Source: Nitrospirota bacterium
GTDB lineage: Bacteria > Nitrospirota > Nitrospiria > Nitrospirales > Nitrospiraceae
Direction of reading: 5' to 3'
DNA: 64,000 bases
Assembly: GCA_030684575.1 (NCBI GenBank)
Contig: JAUXVD010000016.1
Location: forward strand, 1 to 64,000
A model generated the notes under the pieces. The model was not told the origin of the DNA, did not search any database, and worked only from the letters and a program-made list of their open reading frames with translations. Shown piece by piece: positions 1 to 8,821 of the stretch. How positions within the stretch are numbered: the stretch's first letter is position 1; each line of letters opens with the position of its first letter. Made by a program: the position numbers and the translations under genes.

Positions 1-80
1 CGTACCGTCACCCCCGGGGACTCCAACATCGCCACTGCTTCACGTTTGTACTCAGCTGAAAACTTCCGTCGTGCTCCCAT
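1..80 (-). CDS. IS3-family transposase OrfA, N-terminus (partial)
   Basis: The ATG at 78-80 on the minus strand is preceded by a strong GGAGGGG ribosome-binding site. The 26 visible codons begin MGARRKFSAEYKREAVAML, the typical basic start of an IS3/IS911-type OrfA, which contributes the helix-turn-helix DNA-binding part of the OrfAB transposase. The frame is open to the window edge. It is a different element from the plus-strand OrfB remnant that follows at 174. Confidence 0.65.
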   Translation of the reverse strand, partial: MGARRKFSAEYKREAVAMLESPGVTV

Positions 81-135
81 GACACCCCTCCTGGCTCATT
101 ATGAGCCGTAATCAGGTGTCCGTAAAAGTGGGGCA
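1..135 (-). mobile_element. IS3-family element, left end (truncated by window edge)
   Basis: The minus strand runs from a TGCCCCAC-type terminus at about 128-135, through a short leader containing the palindrome GGCTCATTATGAGCC (92-106), into the start of an OrfA reading frame at 80. The layout is what an IS3-family left end looks like: terminal repeat, promoter/leader, then OrfA. Only the first 80 bases of coding sequence are in the window, so intactness cannot be judged. The boundary at 135 is inferred from the TG...CA rule and is not confirmed by a second end. Confidence 0.6.
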
Positions 136-173
136 GAACCCGTTTGGCGATCGAAGTGGATATGTCGCTCTAG

Positions 174-524
174 GCGGAGCGCGTGATTCGTGTGCAGGAG
201 CAAGTGGTGGCCTGGGGTGGCCAGCTAAAGGCCATTCGGCTCGACAATGGTCCAGAGTTCATCGCCAACCGATTTATGGCGTGGTATGCCGAGCGCACGA
301 TTAAGGTGCGCCATATTCAGCCGGGGAAGCCGGATCAAAGCGCCTTCATTGAGCGGTACAATCGAGCCAATCGCACCCGAGTGCTCAATGCTTATGTATT
401 TGAGTCATTGGATCAGGTGCGAGAGATTACCACAGAATAGTTGCAGAGTTATAACGAAGAGCGGCCCCATAAGGCGTTGGCGTGGTTGCCACTCGCTACG
501 TATCGGGTCAACCTTGAGGCCTGA
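174..524 (+). pseudogene. IS3-family transposase OrfB, C-terminal remnant with internal amber codon
   Basis: One frame encodes the second half of a DDE integrase core: the LDNGPEF aspartate motif (about 240-260), then IQPGKPDQSAFIERYNR, which holds the catalytic glutamate. A TAG at 438-440 interrupts the frame exactly where IS3 transposases usually carry the Trp before the LQSYNEERPHKAL tail, which resumes in the same frame and ends at TGA 522-524. A stop at 171-173 cuts off the N-terminus. It is a dead fragment, separate from the minus-strand element at 1-135. Confidence 0.85.
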
Positions 525-726
525 ATTTCTTCTCTGGAAATGTTTTCTTGACGGGGAAGCGTACGAACATACTTTTCGTTTTTCATCGACTATAGGTGGC
601 TGTCTAACTTAGAGTGGTGGTCTGTAAGTGTGTTCATTTTCTTGAGTATTGCTGGATGCGGCAGTCGCGACTCTGATGCCGATTCTCAATCCCCTGTTCT
701 GCGTATGATTAGCTCGGAGGACAACA

Positions 727-1764
727 ATGGAGCCCCCTGTGCATAAGCCTCGCATTCTCAGCGAGTGGGCAATCGGATTCCTCTTGATCACGGTATCTTG
801 CATGGTTGCGTTGGGTCTGGCCGAGATGGTGGTGCGGGTCTTTTTTCCGATCTCTGATGGATTGGAGAATGTCACGCTTGATGGGAAGCCGATTAAGAGT
901 TTCTTCGAGCCTGGCAGTGTGTACAGACAGATTGCTAATGAGTATGACGCACTTACGACCATTACGGATAAAGGCCATCGAGTCCCAGGAGTTGAGGGGA
1001 ATCCAGACATCGTATTCATTGGTGACTCCTTTACTTATGGGTTCGGTCTCAATGACGAGGAGACATTTGCGTTAGTTTACTGCAGGCAACAACGCCGTGA
1101 GTGCGTGAATCTCGGTATCCCAGGCAGTGGCACATTGAGGCAGGTTGAAAAGCTTGAGACGTTTATCGAAAAGTGGCACTGGAAACCAAAAGAGGTGAAA
1201 CTGTTTTTTTTCGGCATGAGCGGTAGCTTTTCCGCTGGTAACGACTTTGTTGACAACTACGATCGGTATGTACGGGAACATTCGAGCCAGGCCAATGTCG
1301 AGCAGAGTGTGCAAGATAGAACTCCAAGAGGGGGGGCGCCGCTTGGATTCACTGAACGCCTGATTAACTTGCAAGGTGCTATTCTGGAGCACTCAACCAT
1401 AATGCGCTTGGTCAAGTATCACTGGGGTCCGATGCTCAAGAGCCTTTTTGTCGTAGATCCCGGTAACGAACGTATGGCGGTGGCTTTAGTTGCGACCAGG
1501 GAAAGTCTCGCCAAGCTAGACGAATTGAGCCGCCGAATTGGTTTTGATTATAGCATTTATCTTTTGGTCCCAGTACAGGATGTTATTCGAGGTACGTACG
1601 GGGAAACGTTGGCGACGCTCAATAGTGTTGCGCCCAAACCTGTTGTCGCTACGGCACAGTTGTTTCTCGACTCACCTAAAGATTATTACTACGCGTTCGA
1701 TGGGCACCTTAACGTGAAGGGCAGTAAACGCATCGCGGAGTTCTTGATATTGAAAGATCACTGA
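727..1764 (+). CDS. SGNH/GDSL-type hydrolase, membrane-anchored (polysaccharide O-acyl modification?)
   Basis: A 345-residue protein with an N-terminal membrane segment (about residues 15-35) followed by an SGNH-hydrolase-like domain. The block I nucleophile motif IGDSFTYG is at about residue 98, an Asn-containing segment GMSGSFSAGND at about 160-170, and the Asp-x-x-His pair in FDGHLNVKG near residue 328. These are the expected catalytic Ser, Asp and His. The start is supported by CGGAGG upstream of ATG 727. In exopolysaccharide loci such proteins add or remove O-acetyl groups in the periplasm, which fits the downstream deacetylase-like, carbamoyltransferase and acyltransferase genes. Its substrate is unknown. 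Confidence 0.75.
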   Translation: MEPPVHKPRILSEWAIGFLLITVSCMVALGLAEMVVRVFFPISDGLENVTLDGKPIKSFFEPGSVYRQIANEYDALTTITDKGHRVPGVEGNPDIVFIGDSFTYGFGLNDEETFALVYCRQQRRECVNLGIPGSGTLRQVEKLETFIEKWHWKPKEVKLFFFGMSGSFSAGNDFVDNYDRYVREHSSQANVEQSVQDRTPRGGAPLGFTERLINLQGAILEHSTIMRLVKYHWGPMLKSLFVVDPGNERMAVALVATRESLAKLDELSRRIGFDYSIYLLVPVQDVIRGTYGETLATLNSVAPKPVVATAQLFLDSPKDYYYAFDGHLNVKGSKRIAEFLILKDH

Positions 1765-1788
1765 CGCGATGAACGCCGAGGACGATTA

Positions 1789-2880
1789 TTGGGGATGAAG
1801 AGGATTAGCTTGGTGCGAAGAATAGCGAAGGCACTCGTTCTTATCCTCGTGACTGTAGTCTGTGCGATAGCATATTTTCTATATCCTCCTGAGCCACGAG
1901 CAATCACGTTCCCGGGCGGCAAGCAATTCGCGTTCTCGATCGTCGACGATACAGATTTAGCAACCCTTGATCGAGTCAAGCCCCTCTATGAGTTGTTGTC
2001 TCGGTATGGGATTCTCACGACGAAAACGATCTGGGTATTGGAGTCGAACGAGCCCACTCATTCGCCAAACCAAGGTGATTCATTGCGTGATCCTGCCTAT
2101 CGTGCGTTTATTCTTGACCTGAAACGTAAGGGATTTGAGATCGCGCTACACGGAATTCGCGGCGGTAGTAGTGTGCGACCTGACATTATCAACGGGCTTG
2201 AGGAGTTTCGGCAAACGCTGGGGCAGTATCCTGGGATACATGTCAATCACTCACTTAATCGAGACAACGTTTATTGGGGGGAACATAGGTGGTCTTTCGC
2301 TCTCTTTCGGTGGGCCTACGCCTCGATAGGTAAACATGAGTTCTCCGGGCAGGATAGTGAGTCGGTCTATTTTTGGGGCGACTTGGTTAAGGAACACGTA
2401 CAGTACGTCAATCAGTTTACATACGGTGACGTCAATCTTCTTGCAGTCAATCCTTCGATGCCATACCGTTTGGTAGACAAGCCGTACGTTAACTACTGGT
2501 TTCCGACTGCAGACGGAGATAACCTCGACCGGTTTGACCATCTCCTTCGGACTGAGAATCTTGATCGGCTTGAGCAAGAAGGCGGAGTATGTTTGGTCTA
2601 TGCCCATATGGGGGCAGGAAGCTTCAATCGGGACGGTGTGGCTGATCCTCGGTTCGAGGCTCGGTTGAAAGATCTAGCCTCGCGCAATGGCTGGTTCGTT
2701 CCAGCATCAGAAATACTTGACTATCTGAAGGCGCAGCCAGGCTGGAGAGCAGATCTGAGTTTTAGAGAGACGGTTAGACTCGAAATACTGTTTCTCTGGA
2801 ATGCAATGCTTCGGAGTGTCTTGCCTGCCCCCCACCTCGTTCAACTCACAAGAGGATCGCAGTGGCCTCTGGCGGTATGA
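1789..2880 (+). CDS. Polysaccharide-deacetylase-like (NodB-fold) membrane-anchored protein
   Basis: A 363-residue protein with one N-terminal membrane anchor (about residues 10-32) and a domain that starts like a NodB/CE4 deacetylase: FSIVDDTDLAT carries the catalytic/metal Asp pair. The usual second motif (His-x3-5-His) is reduced to ALHGIRGGS with a single His, so metal binding may differ from the family or the enzyme may be atypical. The gene lies 24 nt after the SGNH hydrolase gene and probably shares its transcript. The start is ambiguous: TTG 1789 has GAGG at a good distance, while ATG 1795 is six bases on. A hairpin terminator overlaps the stop codon. Confidence 0.65.
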   Translation: MGMKRISLVRRIAKALVLILVTVVCAIAYFLYPPEPRAITFPGGKQFAFSIVDDTDLATLDRVKPLYELLSRYGILTTKTIWVLESNEPTHSPNQGDSLRDPAYRAFILDLKRKGFEIALHGIRGGSSVRPDIINGLEEFRQTLGQYPGIHVNHSLNRDNVYWGEHRWSFALFRWAYASIGKHEFSGQDSESVYFWGDLVKEHVQYVNQFTYGDVNLLAVNPSMPYRLVDKPYVNYWFPTADGDNLDRFDHLLRTENLDRLEQEGGVCLVYAHMGAGSFNRDGVADPRFEARLKDLASRNGWFVPASEILDYLKAQPGWRADLSFRETVRLEILFLWNAMLRSVLPAPHLVQLTRGSQWPLAV

Positions 2881-2903
2881 CTGCAAGGCATTGCAGTCAT
2901 TTT
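2877..2903 (+). terminator. Rho-independent-like terminator overlapping the deacetylase-like stop codon
   Basis: ATGACTGCA (2877-2885) pairs perfectly with TGCAGTCAT (2892-2900) across a six-base loop and is followed by TTT. The left arm includes the TGA stop. The T-run is short, so termination may be partial. Confidence 0.6.
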
Positions 2904-3280
2904 AAGGGGGCACAACGAAAGATGGCTGTGGAAATGAGTAAGTCACCCTAGGTTATTAGGTTATAAGGTAAATGGATTGTCCTGAATGAAAACATTTGCC
3001 GTAGGAACTTCCTGGTGAAACGTTTTCTCGTACCGACCCAATGGCCTCAAGCTTTAGATTGTCATTGTCAGGACGCAAGAGCTGAGCGCGATCTTGGAGG
3101 GTGGGGCGATTGGGGAGATGGTATGTTGGGGAATCATTTCCCAGAGAAGAATCTGTTGACGGAATAGGCCAGACAGCGTCGCTATTGAGGTGCACACATT
3201 GTTTTTTTGCAGAACAGATCATTCTGGTTGTGGCGTAAGTTCTGATTGGCAGGGCAAGCCATTAATCCTTAAACTCTTAC
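2904..3280. other. Intergenic region without a supported gene
   Basis: About 380 bases separate the terminator from the carbamoyltransferase gene. It presumably holds the promoter of the carbamoyltransferase operon, but I see no convincing -35/-10 or -24/-12 pair. Small open frames here lack ribosome-binding sites and recognisable composition. Confidence 0.4.
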
Positions 3281-3295
3281 GGTGGAGTGAAGCCA

Positions 3296-5143
3296 ATGGT
3301 TAACATCCTCGGCATTTCTGCGTATTATCACGACAGTGCCGCGTGTTTGGTGCAGGACGGTGAGATCGTCGCGGCAGCGCAAGAGGAACGGTTTACTCGG
3401 AAGAAGCACGACCCAGGGTTCCCGCATCGGGCAGTTGAGTATTGTCTATCCGAGGCAGGCATAGGCATTAAAGACCTAAAGTATATCGTGTTCTACGACA
3501 AGCCGCTCATCAAGTTTGAGCGATTACTGGAGACCTACGTAGGATTTTCTCCGAAGGGAATCCAGTCATTCCTGGCTGCGATGCCTGTGTGGATGAAAGA
3601 GAAGCTTTTCCTGCGGAACTTGCTTCAAAAGGAGGTCATCGCGTGCTCTAACGGCCTCGACAAGTCTGAACTGCCTGAGTTCCTCTTCGGTGAGCATCAC
3701 GAATCTCACGCAGCATCAGCCTTTTATGCGTCGCCCTATGAGCGGGCCGGTGTGTTGTGTATGGATGGCGTAGGGGAGTGGGCGACCACATCGGCTTGGT
3801 TGGGGGAAGGGAATAAGCTTACCCCGCTCTGGGATATTCCATTTCCTCACTCCATCGGGCTGCTGTACTCAGCCTTCACCTACTACACGGGTTTTAAAGT
3901 TAACTCCGGCGAATACAAAGTTATGGGTTTGGCTCCGTATGGAGAACCTAAGTACGTCAAGGCTATTTACGAACATCTGATTGATCTCAAGCCGGACGGC
4001 ACATTCAGAATGAATATGGAGTATTTCAATTACTGCACCGGTTTAACCATGACGAGTCGAAAATTTGATGACGTATTTGGAGGCCCCCCCCGCAAGGCGG
4101 AGTCGAAGTTCGGACAACGGGAAATGGATTTGGCCCGTTCGATTCAGGAGGTGACGGAGGAGGTTATGCTTCGTTTGTCGAGAACGATGCATCGAGAAGC
4201 AGGAGTGGAGTATCTCTGTTTGGCCGGCGGTGTCGCACTCAATTGTGTGGGAAACGGGAGAGTGCTCCGCGAAGGACCGTTTAAGGGTATCTGGATTCAG
4301 CCTGCAGCCGGTGATGCCGGTGGTGCGTTGGGTGCTGCACTGAGTGTGTGGCATCAGTACGAGGACAAGCCTCGGACTGCAGACAATATTCACGATAAAA
4401 TGAAGGGGAGTTACCTCGGCCCGGCATTCAGGAGTGAAGATGTCGGAAAGAGGCTGACGGCTATCGGGGCGGTATATAGCAGGTTTGATGAAAAGGATTT
4501 GTATAATCGGGTGGCCGATGAGTTGGCTGCCGGGAAGGTCGTGGGCTGGCATCAGGGACGTATGGAGTTTGGTCCACGATCCCTTGGCGGGCGCAGCATC
4601 CTTGGCGATGCACGGAATACGAAAATGCAGTCGGTATTGAACCTCAAGATCAAATACAGGGAGTCGTTTAGACCCTTCGCGCCTTCTGTGCTGAGAGAAC
4701 GAGTATCGGATTATTTTCAGATGAACTGCGATAGTCCCTACATGTTGCTCGTCGCGCCTGTCCTGGAAAAACGACGACTTCCGTTCGATTCTGGGCAGAA
4801 AGAACTCTGGGGCATTGAGTTGCTCAATGTGCCGCGCTCAGATATCCCATCCGTTACGCACATCGATTACTCCGCCAGAATTCAGACGGTTCACGAAGAA
4901 ACGAATCCCCGGTATTACAAGTTACTCAAGGCGTTTGAACAAAAGACGGGGTATGCCACTTGTGTGAATACGTCGTTCAATGTGCGAGGCGAACCAATCG
5001 TCTGCACGCCTGAAGACTCCTATCGCTGCTTTATGCGGACGGAGATGGATCTCCTGGTTGTCGAGAATTATGTGTTGAGGAAAGAAGATCAGAAGCCTCT
5101 TGAAGGGGATTCTGATTGGAAAAAAGAGTTTGAGCTGGATTAA
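3296..5143 (+). CDS. Carbamoyltransferase, NodU/CmcH family
   Basis: About 615 residues, the full family length. The N-terminal Kae1-like half begins NILGISAYYHDSAACL and contains HHESHAASAF near residue 134 and the nucleotide-site segment CMDGVGEW. The C-terminal NodU half contains GRMEFGPRSLGGRSIL near residue 418. Family members transfer a carbamoyl group from carbamoyl phosphate, through a carbamoyl-adenylate intermediate, to a hydroxyl on a sugar or small molecule. ATG 3296 is chosen because GGTGGAG lies 8 nt upstream; a GTG at 3287 is in frame but overlaps that site. The following SxtJ-like and DUF5989 genes form a recurrent trio with this enzyme, suggesting a membrane-linked carbamoylation step on exopolysaccharide. 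Confidence 0.9.
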   Translation: MVNILGISAYYHDSAACLVQDGEIVAAAQEERFTRKKHDPGFPHRAVEYCLSEAGIGIKDLKYIVFYDKPLIKFERLLETYVGFSPKGIQSFLAAMPVWMKEKLFLRNLLQKEVIACSNGLDKSELPEFLFGEHHESHAASAFYASPYERAGVLCMDGVGEWATTSAWLGEGNKLTPLWDIPFPHSIGLLYSAFTYYTGFKVNSGEYKVMGLAPYGEPKYVKAIYEHLIDLKPDGTFRMNMEYFNYCTGLTMTSRKFDDVFGGPPRKAESKFGQREMDLARSIQEVTEEVMLRLSRTMHREAGVEYLCLAGGVALNCVGNGRVLREGPFKGIWIQPAAGDAGGALGAALSVWHQYEDKPRTADNIHDKMKGSYLGPAFRSEDVGKRLTAIGAVYSRFDEKDLYNRVADELAAGKVVGWHQGRMEFGPRSLGGRSILGDARNTKMQSVLNLKIKYRESFRPFAPSVLRERVSDYFQMNCDSPYMLLVAPVLEKRRLPFDSGQKELWGIELLNVPRSDIPSVTHIDYSARIQTVHEETNPRYYKLLKAFEQKTGYATCVNTSFNVRGEPIVCTPEDSYRCFMRTEMDLLVVENYVLRKEDQKPLEGDSDWKKEFELD

Positions 5144-5168
5144 TTAGCCTAAATGGGGGACCTGGACC

Positions 5169-5564
5169 ATGGATCATGCTGCAACACGTAAGGACCTACG
5201 TCAGTTTGGATTGATAGTTGGGGCGGTCTTTGCCGTGATTGGTTTTTGGCCACTCGTATTTCGCGGTGAGCCGTTACGGCTGTGGGCTGTAGGCCCTGGC
5301 GGGGCACTGATAGTATTGGGCGCCGTTCTCCCTATGGTTTTAGCTCCAATCCACAAAGGATGGATGTGGGTTGGGCATGTTTTGGGGTGGATCAATACCA
5401 GGATTTTGCTCGGTATCGTGTTTTATGGGTTGGTGACGCCAATCGGGTTCGTGTTCCGTCTCATGGGGAAAGATACGATGAGGCAGGCATTTTCCAAGTC
5501 GAGCACAACCTACAGGGTTGTCCGGTCTCCACGACCTCACTCCCATATGAAGTATCAATTTTAA
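5169..5564 (+). CDS. SxtJ-like small membrane protein
   Basis: A 131-residue protein with two to three hydrophobic segments: about residues 14-31, 40-58 and 75-95. The family name comes from sxtJ, the neighbour of the carbamoyltransferase sxtI in saxitoxin clusters. The biochemical role of SxtJ proteins is not established. Here it starts 25 nt after the carbamoyltransferase stop and 27 nt before the DUF5989 gene, which strongly suggests one operon and a role as membrane partner of the carbamoyltransferase. The ATG at 5169 has GGGGACC upstream. Confidence 0.75.
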   Translation: MDHAATRKDLRQFGLIVGAVFAVIGFWPLVFRGEPLRLWAVGPGGALIVLGAVLPMVLAPIHKGWMWVGHVLGWINTRILLGIVFYGLVTPIGFVFRLMGKDTMRQAFSKSSTTYRVVRSPRPHSHMKYQF

Positions 5565-5591
5565 GCGATTGCTCGTCAATAGGAGGTGAGT

Positions 5592-5744
5592 ATGGGCGGT
5601 ATTGTCATGGAATTGTGGGCCTTCATGAAAGAGCGAAAGAAGTTTTGGCTCCTTCCAATCATTTTCGTGCTCGTACTCCTTGGAGGGCTGATTGTATTAA
5701 CTCAGGGCTCAGCCGTGGCACCATTTATTTACACGCTATTCTAG
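5592..5744 (+). CDS. DUF5989-family single-span membrane protein (50 aa)
   Basis: A 50-codon gene starting ATG 5592 behind a near-perfect AGGAGGTGAG site and ending TAG 5742-5744. The product has a short amphipathic N-terminus (ELWAFMKERKKFW), one membrane span (LLPIIFVLVLLGGLIVL) and the tail TQGSAVAPFIYTLF, a signature I recognise from DUF5989 proteins that sit beside carbamoyltransferase/SxtJ genes. The function is unknown. The strong ribosome-binding site and immediate proximity to the sxtJ-like gene support translation. It is short enough to be missed by length-filtered gene callers. Confidence 0.85.
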   Translation: MGGIVMELWAFMKERKKFWLLPIIFVLVLLGGLIVLTQGSAVAPFIYTLF

Positions 5745-5884
5745 ATTGCAAGTATCTCAGCTAGCAGCCATCGCAATGGATTGGTGTAAGCCGATGGCGG
5801 AGCATCGAGAATTTCAAGTACACCAGGGTGAGGTTATCAACTCACCTGTTCGAACTTATTTTCGTCACGGGTGCTTTTAGTCTT

Positions 5885-6946
5885 ATGCGAAATAAGACGG
5901 TCGACATTGCGAGGGGCATTGGAATATTGCTCGTTGTCTTTGGGCACAGTTGGATTGTGCTTCATGAGAAAGGAGAGTTATTTAGAGTTATTTTCTCATT
6001 CCATATGCCACTATTTTTCCTTTTATCAGGTATTTTCTTGAAAGAAACAGAAGCGTTGCCCTCGTTACTGAAGTCTAAGGCGAACTCGTTACTCAAGCCA
6101 TATTTTGTTGTTTTGGGTGGTCTTGGTATCGCTCACATCCTGGGAGGGGACGGATCGCTGCTGTATTTTATTGGGTTAATCTACTCTACGGGGTCGACGA
6201 TTGAGTGGGTGCAACTTTGGTTCTTGCCACATCTCTTTGTTGTAGTTGTTTTTTCATGGCTAACAGTAAAAGCATTCTCGGGCAAGCACCTAAACAAGAA
6301 GATATTTGCTCTGGTGCCTGCTGTATTTCTAATATTAGGGGCCTTCGCTATTCAAATGTTTTGGTTGAAGCCAATGTCTGAATTTGGGGGTCCGAGTTTC
6401 CTATTCGGGAAAAAAGCATTACTTCCAGGACTTCCATTCAGTGTCGACCTCATTCTTATTTCTTCGGCGTATTTTCTGGCGGGATATATGATGTCGAGAT
6501 ACATCCAGAGCATTACCTTCAGCCCGCTTCTCTTGTTATGTGCTGGTTCTATATTCTTTGGCCTACACTATTTCTTTGACGAAACAATTGATCTGAATCG
6601 CAGGATCTACGGAGATATACTGATTTCTTCGATGCAAGCATTCTCAGGGATTTACATTGTTTTGTCGGTGTCTTCGGTGCTTTCTTTTTCCTCAAGTCTT
6701 GCAACGTTATTTGGACATATTGGCTCTGGTAGTATTTTCATACTGATCTTTCATTGGTTTTTCATGGATAACGCCAGACTGTTTTTTGATGCTAATACTT
6801 CAATGGACCCATATGTTATCGGCACGTTCGGTTTTCTGTTGGCTGTCGTTGCCCCTCTGATTCTATTGGAGGTTACGCGAAGGCAGCGGTTGTTGTCGGT
6901 ACTGTTGCTTCCAGGGAAATCTAGTATAAGCTCGCCTTCACCCTGA
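5885..6946 (+). CDS. Acyltransferase 3 family membrane protein (OatA/ExoZ type)
   Basis: About 353 residues with roughly ten membrane segments. The N-terminus TVDIARGIGILLVVFGHSW carries the conserved Arg and the active-site His of acyltransferase-3 proteins, which move acetyl or succinyl groups across the inner membrane onto sugars. The start at ATG 5885 places the conserved motif at the usual distance from the N-terminus; an in-frame GTG at 5828 would add 19 residues, and neither has a clear ribosome-binding site. The gene is visibly richer in A+T than the genes around it, suggesting more recent acquisition. It is last in the polysaccharide-decoration group, just before the IS graveyard. 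Confidence 0.85.
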   Translation: MRNKTVDIARGIGILLVVFGHSWIVLHEKGELFRVIFSFHMPLFFLLSGIFLKETEALPSLLKSKANSLLKPYFVVLGGLGIAHILGGDGSLLYFIGLIYSTGSTIEWVQLWFLPHLFVVVVFSWLTVKAFSGKHLNKKIFALVPAVFLILGAFAIQMFWLKPMSEFGGPSFLFGKKALLPGLPFSVDLILISSAYFLAGYMMSRYIQSITFSPLLLLCAGSIFFGLHYFFDETIDLNRRIYGDILISSMQAFSGIYIVLSVSSVLSFSSSLATLFGHIGSGSIFILIFHWFFMDNARLFFDANTSMDPYVIGTFGFLLAVVAPLILLEVTRRQRLLSVLLLPGKSSISSPSP

Positions 6947-7017
6947 GATGATTTGAGCAGAACGCGCCTGGTCCTTGAAACTGAAGCCACCTCTACGACA
7001 TGGTTCTTCTTCGTGGA

Positions 7018-7950
7018 TCAAGGAGTGGCAGGATCTTCCCTGTCAAGGAAGCCGTAGGCAAGAAGAAATTCCGGTTTAAAATTTGGCTCGGTAGAGGTCG
7101 GGCGGTAAGTCCGCCAACGACTCAAACTCATAGGCACGGATGCCCCCCATTTGTTACACCACGAGCAACGAAGTTGACTCCTGCGCTGGCTGGGGCTGGT
7201 TGTGATGGTGTGGTTGATGGACTCCATGGGTGTCACAGCCCCGATGGCACTGTGCGTCCGCTCTTCATTGTACTCTCGTCGCTAGGCGACTATCACAAGT
7301 TGCGATTCCTGCAACGTCAGAATCCGGCGCTCGTTTAAACACTCATCCAGAAACTTGCCGTTGAAGCCCTCAATACACGCGTTCTGTACCGGCTTCCCCG
7401 GTTGAATAAAGTGCAGGCGCATCCCGCGTTGCGAGGCCCAGGCATCCAAGGCCGTTCCGGCGAATTCGTGACCGTTGTCAGGAATCATGGTCTTTGGCAG
7501 CGGGTGTGTCAGGAACAGCCGATCCAGCGTCCGGCACACTGGTGTCCCATCAATCGACAGATCCACCTCAATCTCAGAGACTTCTTTTGAGTAGAGATCG
7601 GACATCGTCAAGCACTTGAACCGTCGGTCAGTCACGAACCGGTCATGGACGAAGTTCATCGCATAACAACGTCCTGGGTGCGTTGGCTTTGGCAAGGCAA
7701 CTCAGGGAAGCGTCGCGGACTTCTTCCGTCTGCGCCACCGAAGCGTCAGCCCTTCATCGCGATAATAGAGCCGATCCACCTTCGTTTGATTCACAGGCCA
7801 GCCCTTCCGCCGTAACCGGACATAGATCCGTGGACACCCATCTCGCTTCTTGGTTCCCGCAATCTCTCGGATCCGCGTCTGTAGGGCCGCAGCCTTCTGG
7901 CATCGACTGCGATATCGCAGCGTGTTCTGATCGAGGGCCATTAAGGGCAC
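7018..7950 (-). pseudogene. IS3-family transposase OrfB with two in-frame stops
   Basis: A single minus-strand frame reads through the N-terminal region (7950-7705), a TGA at 7704-7702, the integrase core (MNFVHDRF...DLSIDGTPV...IPDNGHEF...CIEGFNGKFLDECLN), a TAG at 7284-7282, and the tail RREYNEERTHSAIG. The DDE residues are still legible. Because all segments share one frame, only the two nonsense codons separate them here. Upstream joining sequence (about 7951-8121) is in shifted frames. Not functional. Confidence 0.85.
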
Positions 7951-8121
7951 ACCCGTCGCTGACTCAGCCTAAAGCGCTCGGTTGCCCACTGGGCCACCGA
8001 GCGCTTCGCCTTGGGCATTACCATTTTTGCGGCGAAGACCTTCAGCAGCTGACTGTCCAGCGGTTGCTCCGCGACCATCGGTTTCAGCCGTCTGTTTTCG
8101 TCTTCGAGTTGTGAAGCTTCT

Positions 8122-8299
8122 TCATGTCACTGACTTCAAGCCATACTTCGCTCGCCACTTATAAAATGAGGCATTCGAGATGCCGTGCTTGCGGCAGAGC
8201 TCTTGGCCTCCAATGCCCGCCTGGGCATTCTTGAGCACTACGATGATCTGTTCTTCCTTGTGCCATTTCCGAGTCGTGGGCCCCTCTTGTGGGCCTCAT
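8122..8299 (-). pseudogene. IS3-family OrfA remnant
   Basis: An ATG at 8299-8297 opens MRPTRG and then loses frame in a GGGG run. In the shifted frame (8280-8125) the sequence reads KWHKEEQIIVVLKNAQAG and CRKHGISNASFYKWRAKYG, the helix-turn-helix of an IS3-family OrfA, ending TGA 8124-8122. One extra G near 8281 explains the shift. The companion OrfB lies directly downstream on the same strand. Confidence 0.75.
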
Positions 8300-8300
8300 C

Positions 8301-8765
8301 TCAGCGCAGTCGGACTTCCTAGCCAATGGTCTAGTTTCCGTGGGGAAGGCCAACGCCGCGTTCTACGCCAAGACGGACGAGGTGTTGGTCAAGATTGCAC
8401 CGCGATACACCTCGTCCGAGGTCGTCGCATTTCTGACCGACATCGTGACCTATCAGCCTTGAGGCAAAGAGATTCACGTGATCGAGGATAACATCTTGGC
8501 GCACAAGACCGCGCGGGTCGAGGCGTTTTTCTCCCAGTATCCGATGGTGCAGCCGTGTCTCACCTCGACAGACTCCTCCTGACTCAAGCAGGTCGAACTG
8601 TGGTTTGCCAAGATCGAGCGCGACATGATTGCCCGTGGCGTCTTTGCCTCGGGGCCTGATCTCAAGCGAAAGTTCATGCGCTATATCCAGCACTACAATA
8701 CGCAGCCAAAACCCGTGAAGTGGACGTACTTCGATGCGTCACGTCGAATTGTTCCCGAATCAATC
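8301..8765 (+). pseudogene. IS630-family transposase, C-terminal half, two in-frame stops
   Basis: One plus-strand frame encodes the C-terminal half of an IS630/Tc1-mariner-like DDE transposase. Visible landmarks are EIHVIEDNILAHKT (second catalytic Asp), LKQVELWFAKIERDMIARG (catalytic Glu) and KPVKWTY near the end. TGA codons at 8460-8462 and 8580-8582 break the frame; the second sits where the family has Trp in S-W-L-N-Q. The N-terminal half is absent, replaced by the IS3 remnant on the other strand. Dead. Confidence 0.8.
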
Positions 8766-8821
8766 CTTCCAGTCCACTATTTCTTAACTGCCGTCGTTTT
8801 ATGGGGAGACGTCAGGGCATT

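Larger units (their letters stand above)
7018..8299 (-). mobile_element. Decayed IS3-family element
   Basis: The minus strand carries OrfA (8299-8122), a joining segment, and OrfB (about 7950 to 7018) in the order expected for an IS3-family element, but every part is damaged by frameshifts or nonsense codons. Terminal inverted repeats are not clear, so the limits are set by coding remnants. It abuts an IS630-type remnant on the other strand at 8301, suggesting one element inserted next to or into another. Confidence 0.75.

Noticed and set aside
2956-3222. 88-codon minus-strand frame before the carbamoyltransferase gene
   Set aside because: No ribosome-binding site or recognisable composition; more likely regulatory DNA.
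3245-3265. TGGCAGGGCAAGCC as a -24/-12 promoter for the carbamoyltransferase operon
   Set aside because: The required GC 10 bp after GG is missing and no TTGC element follows.
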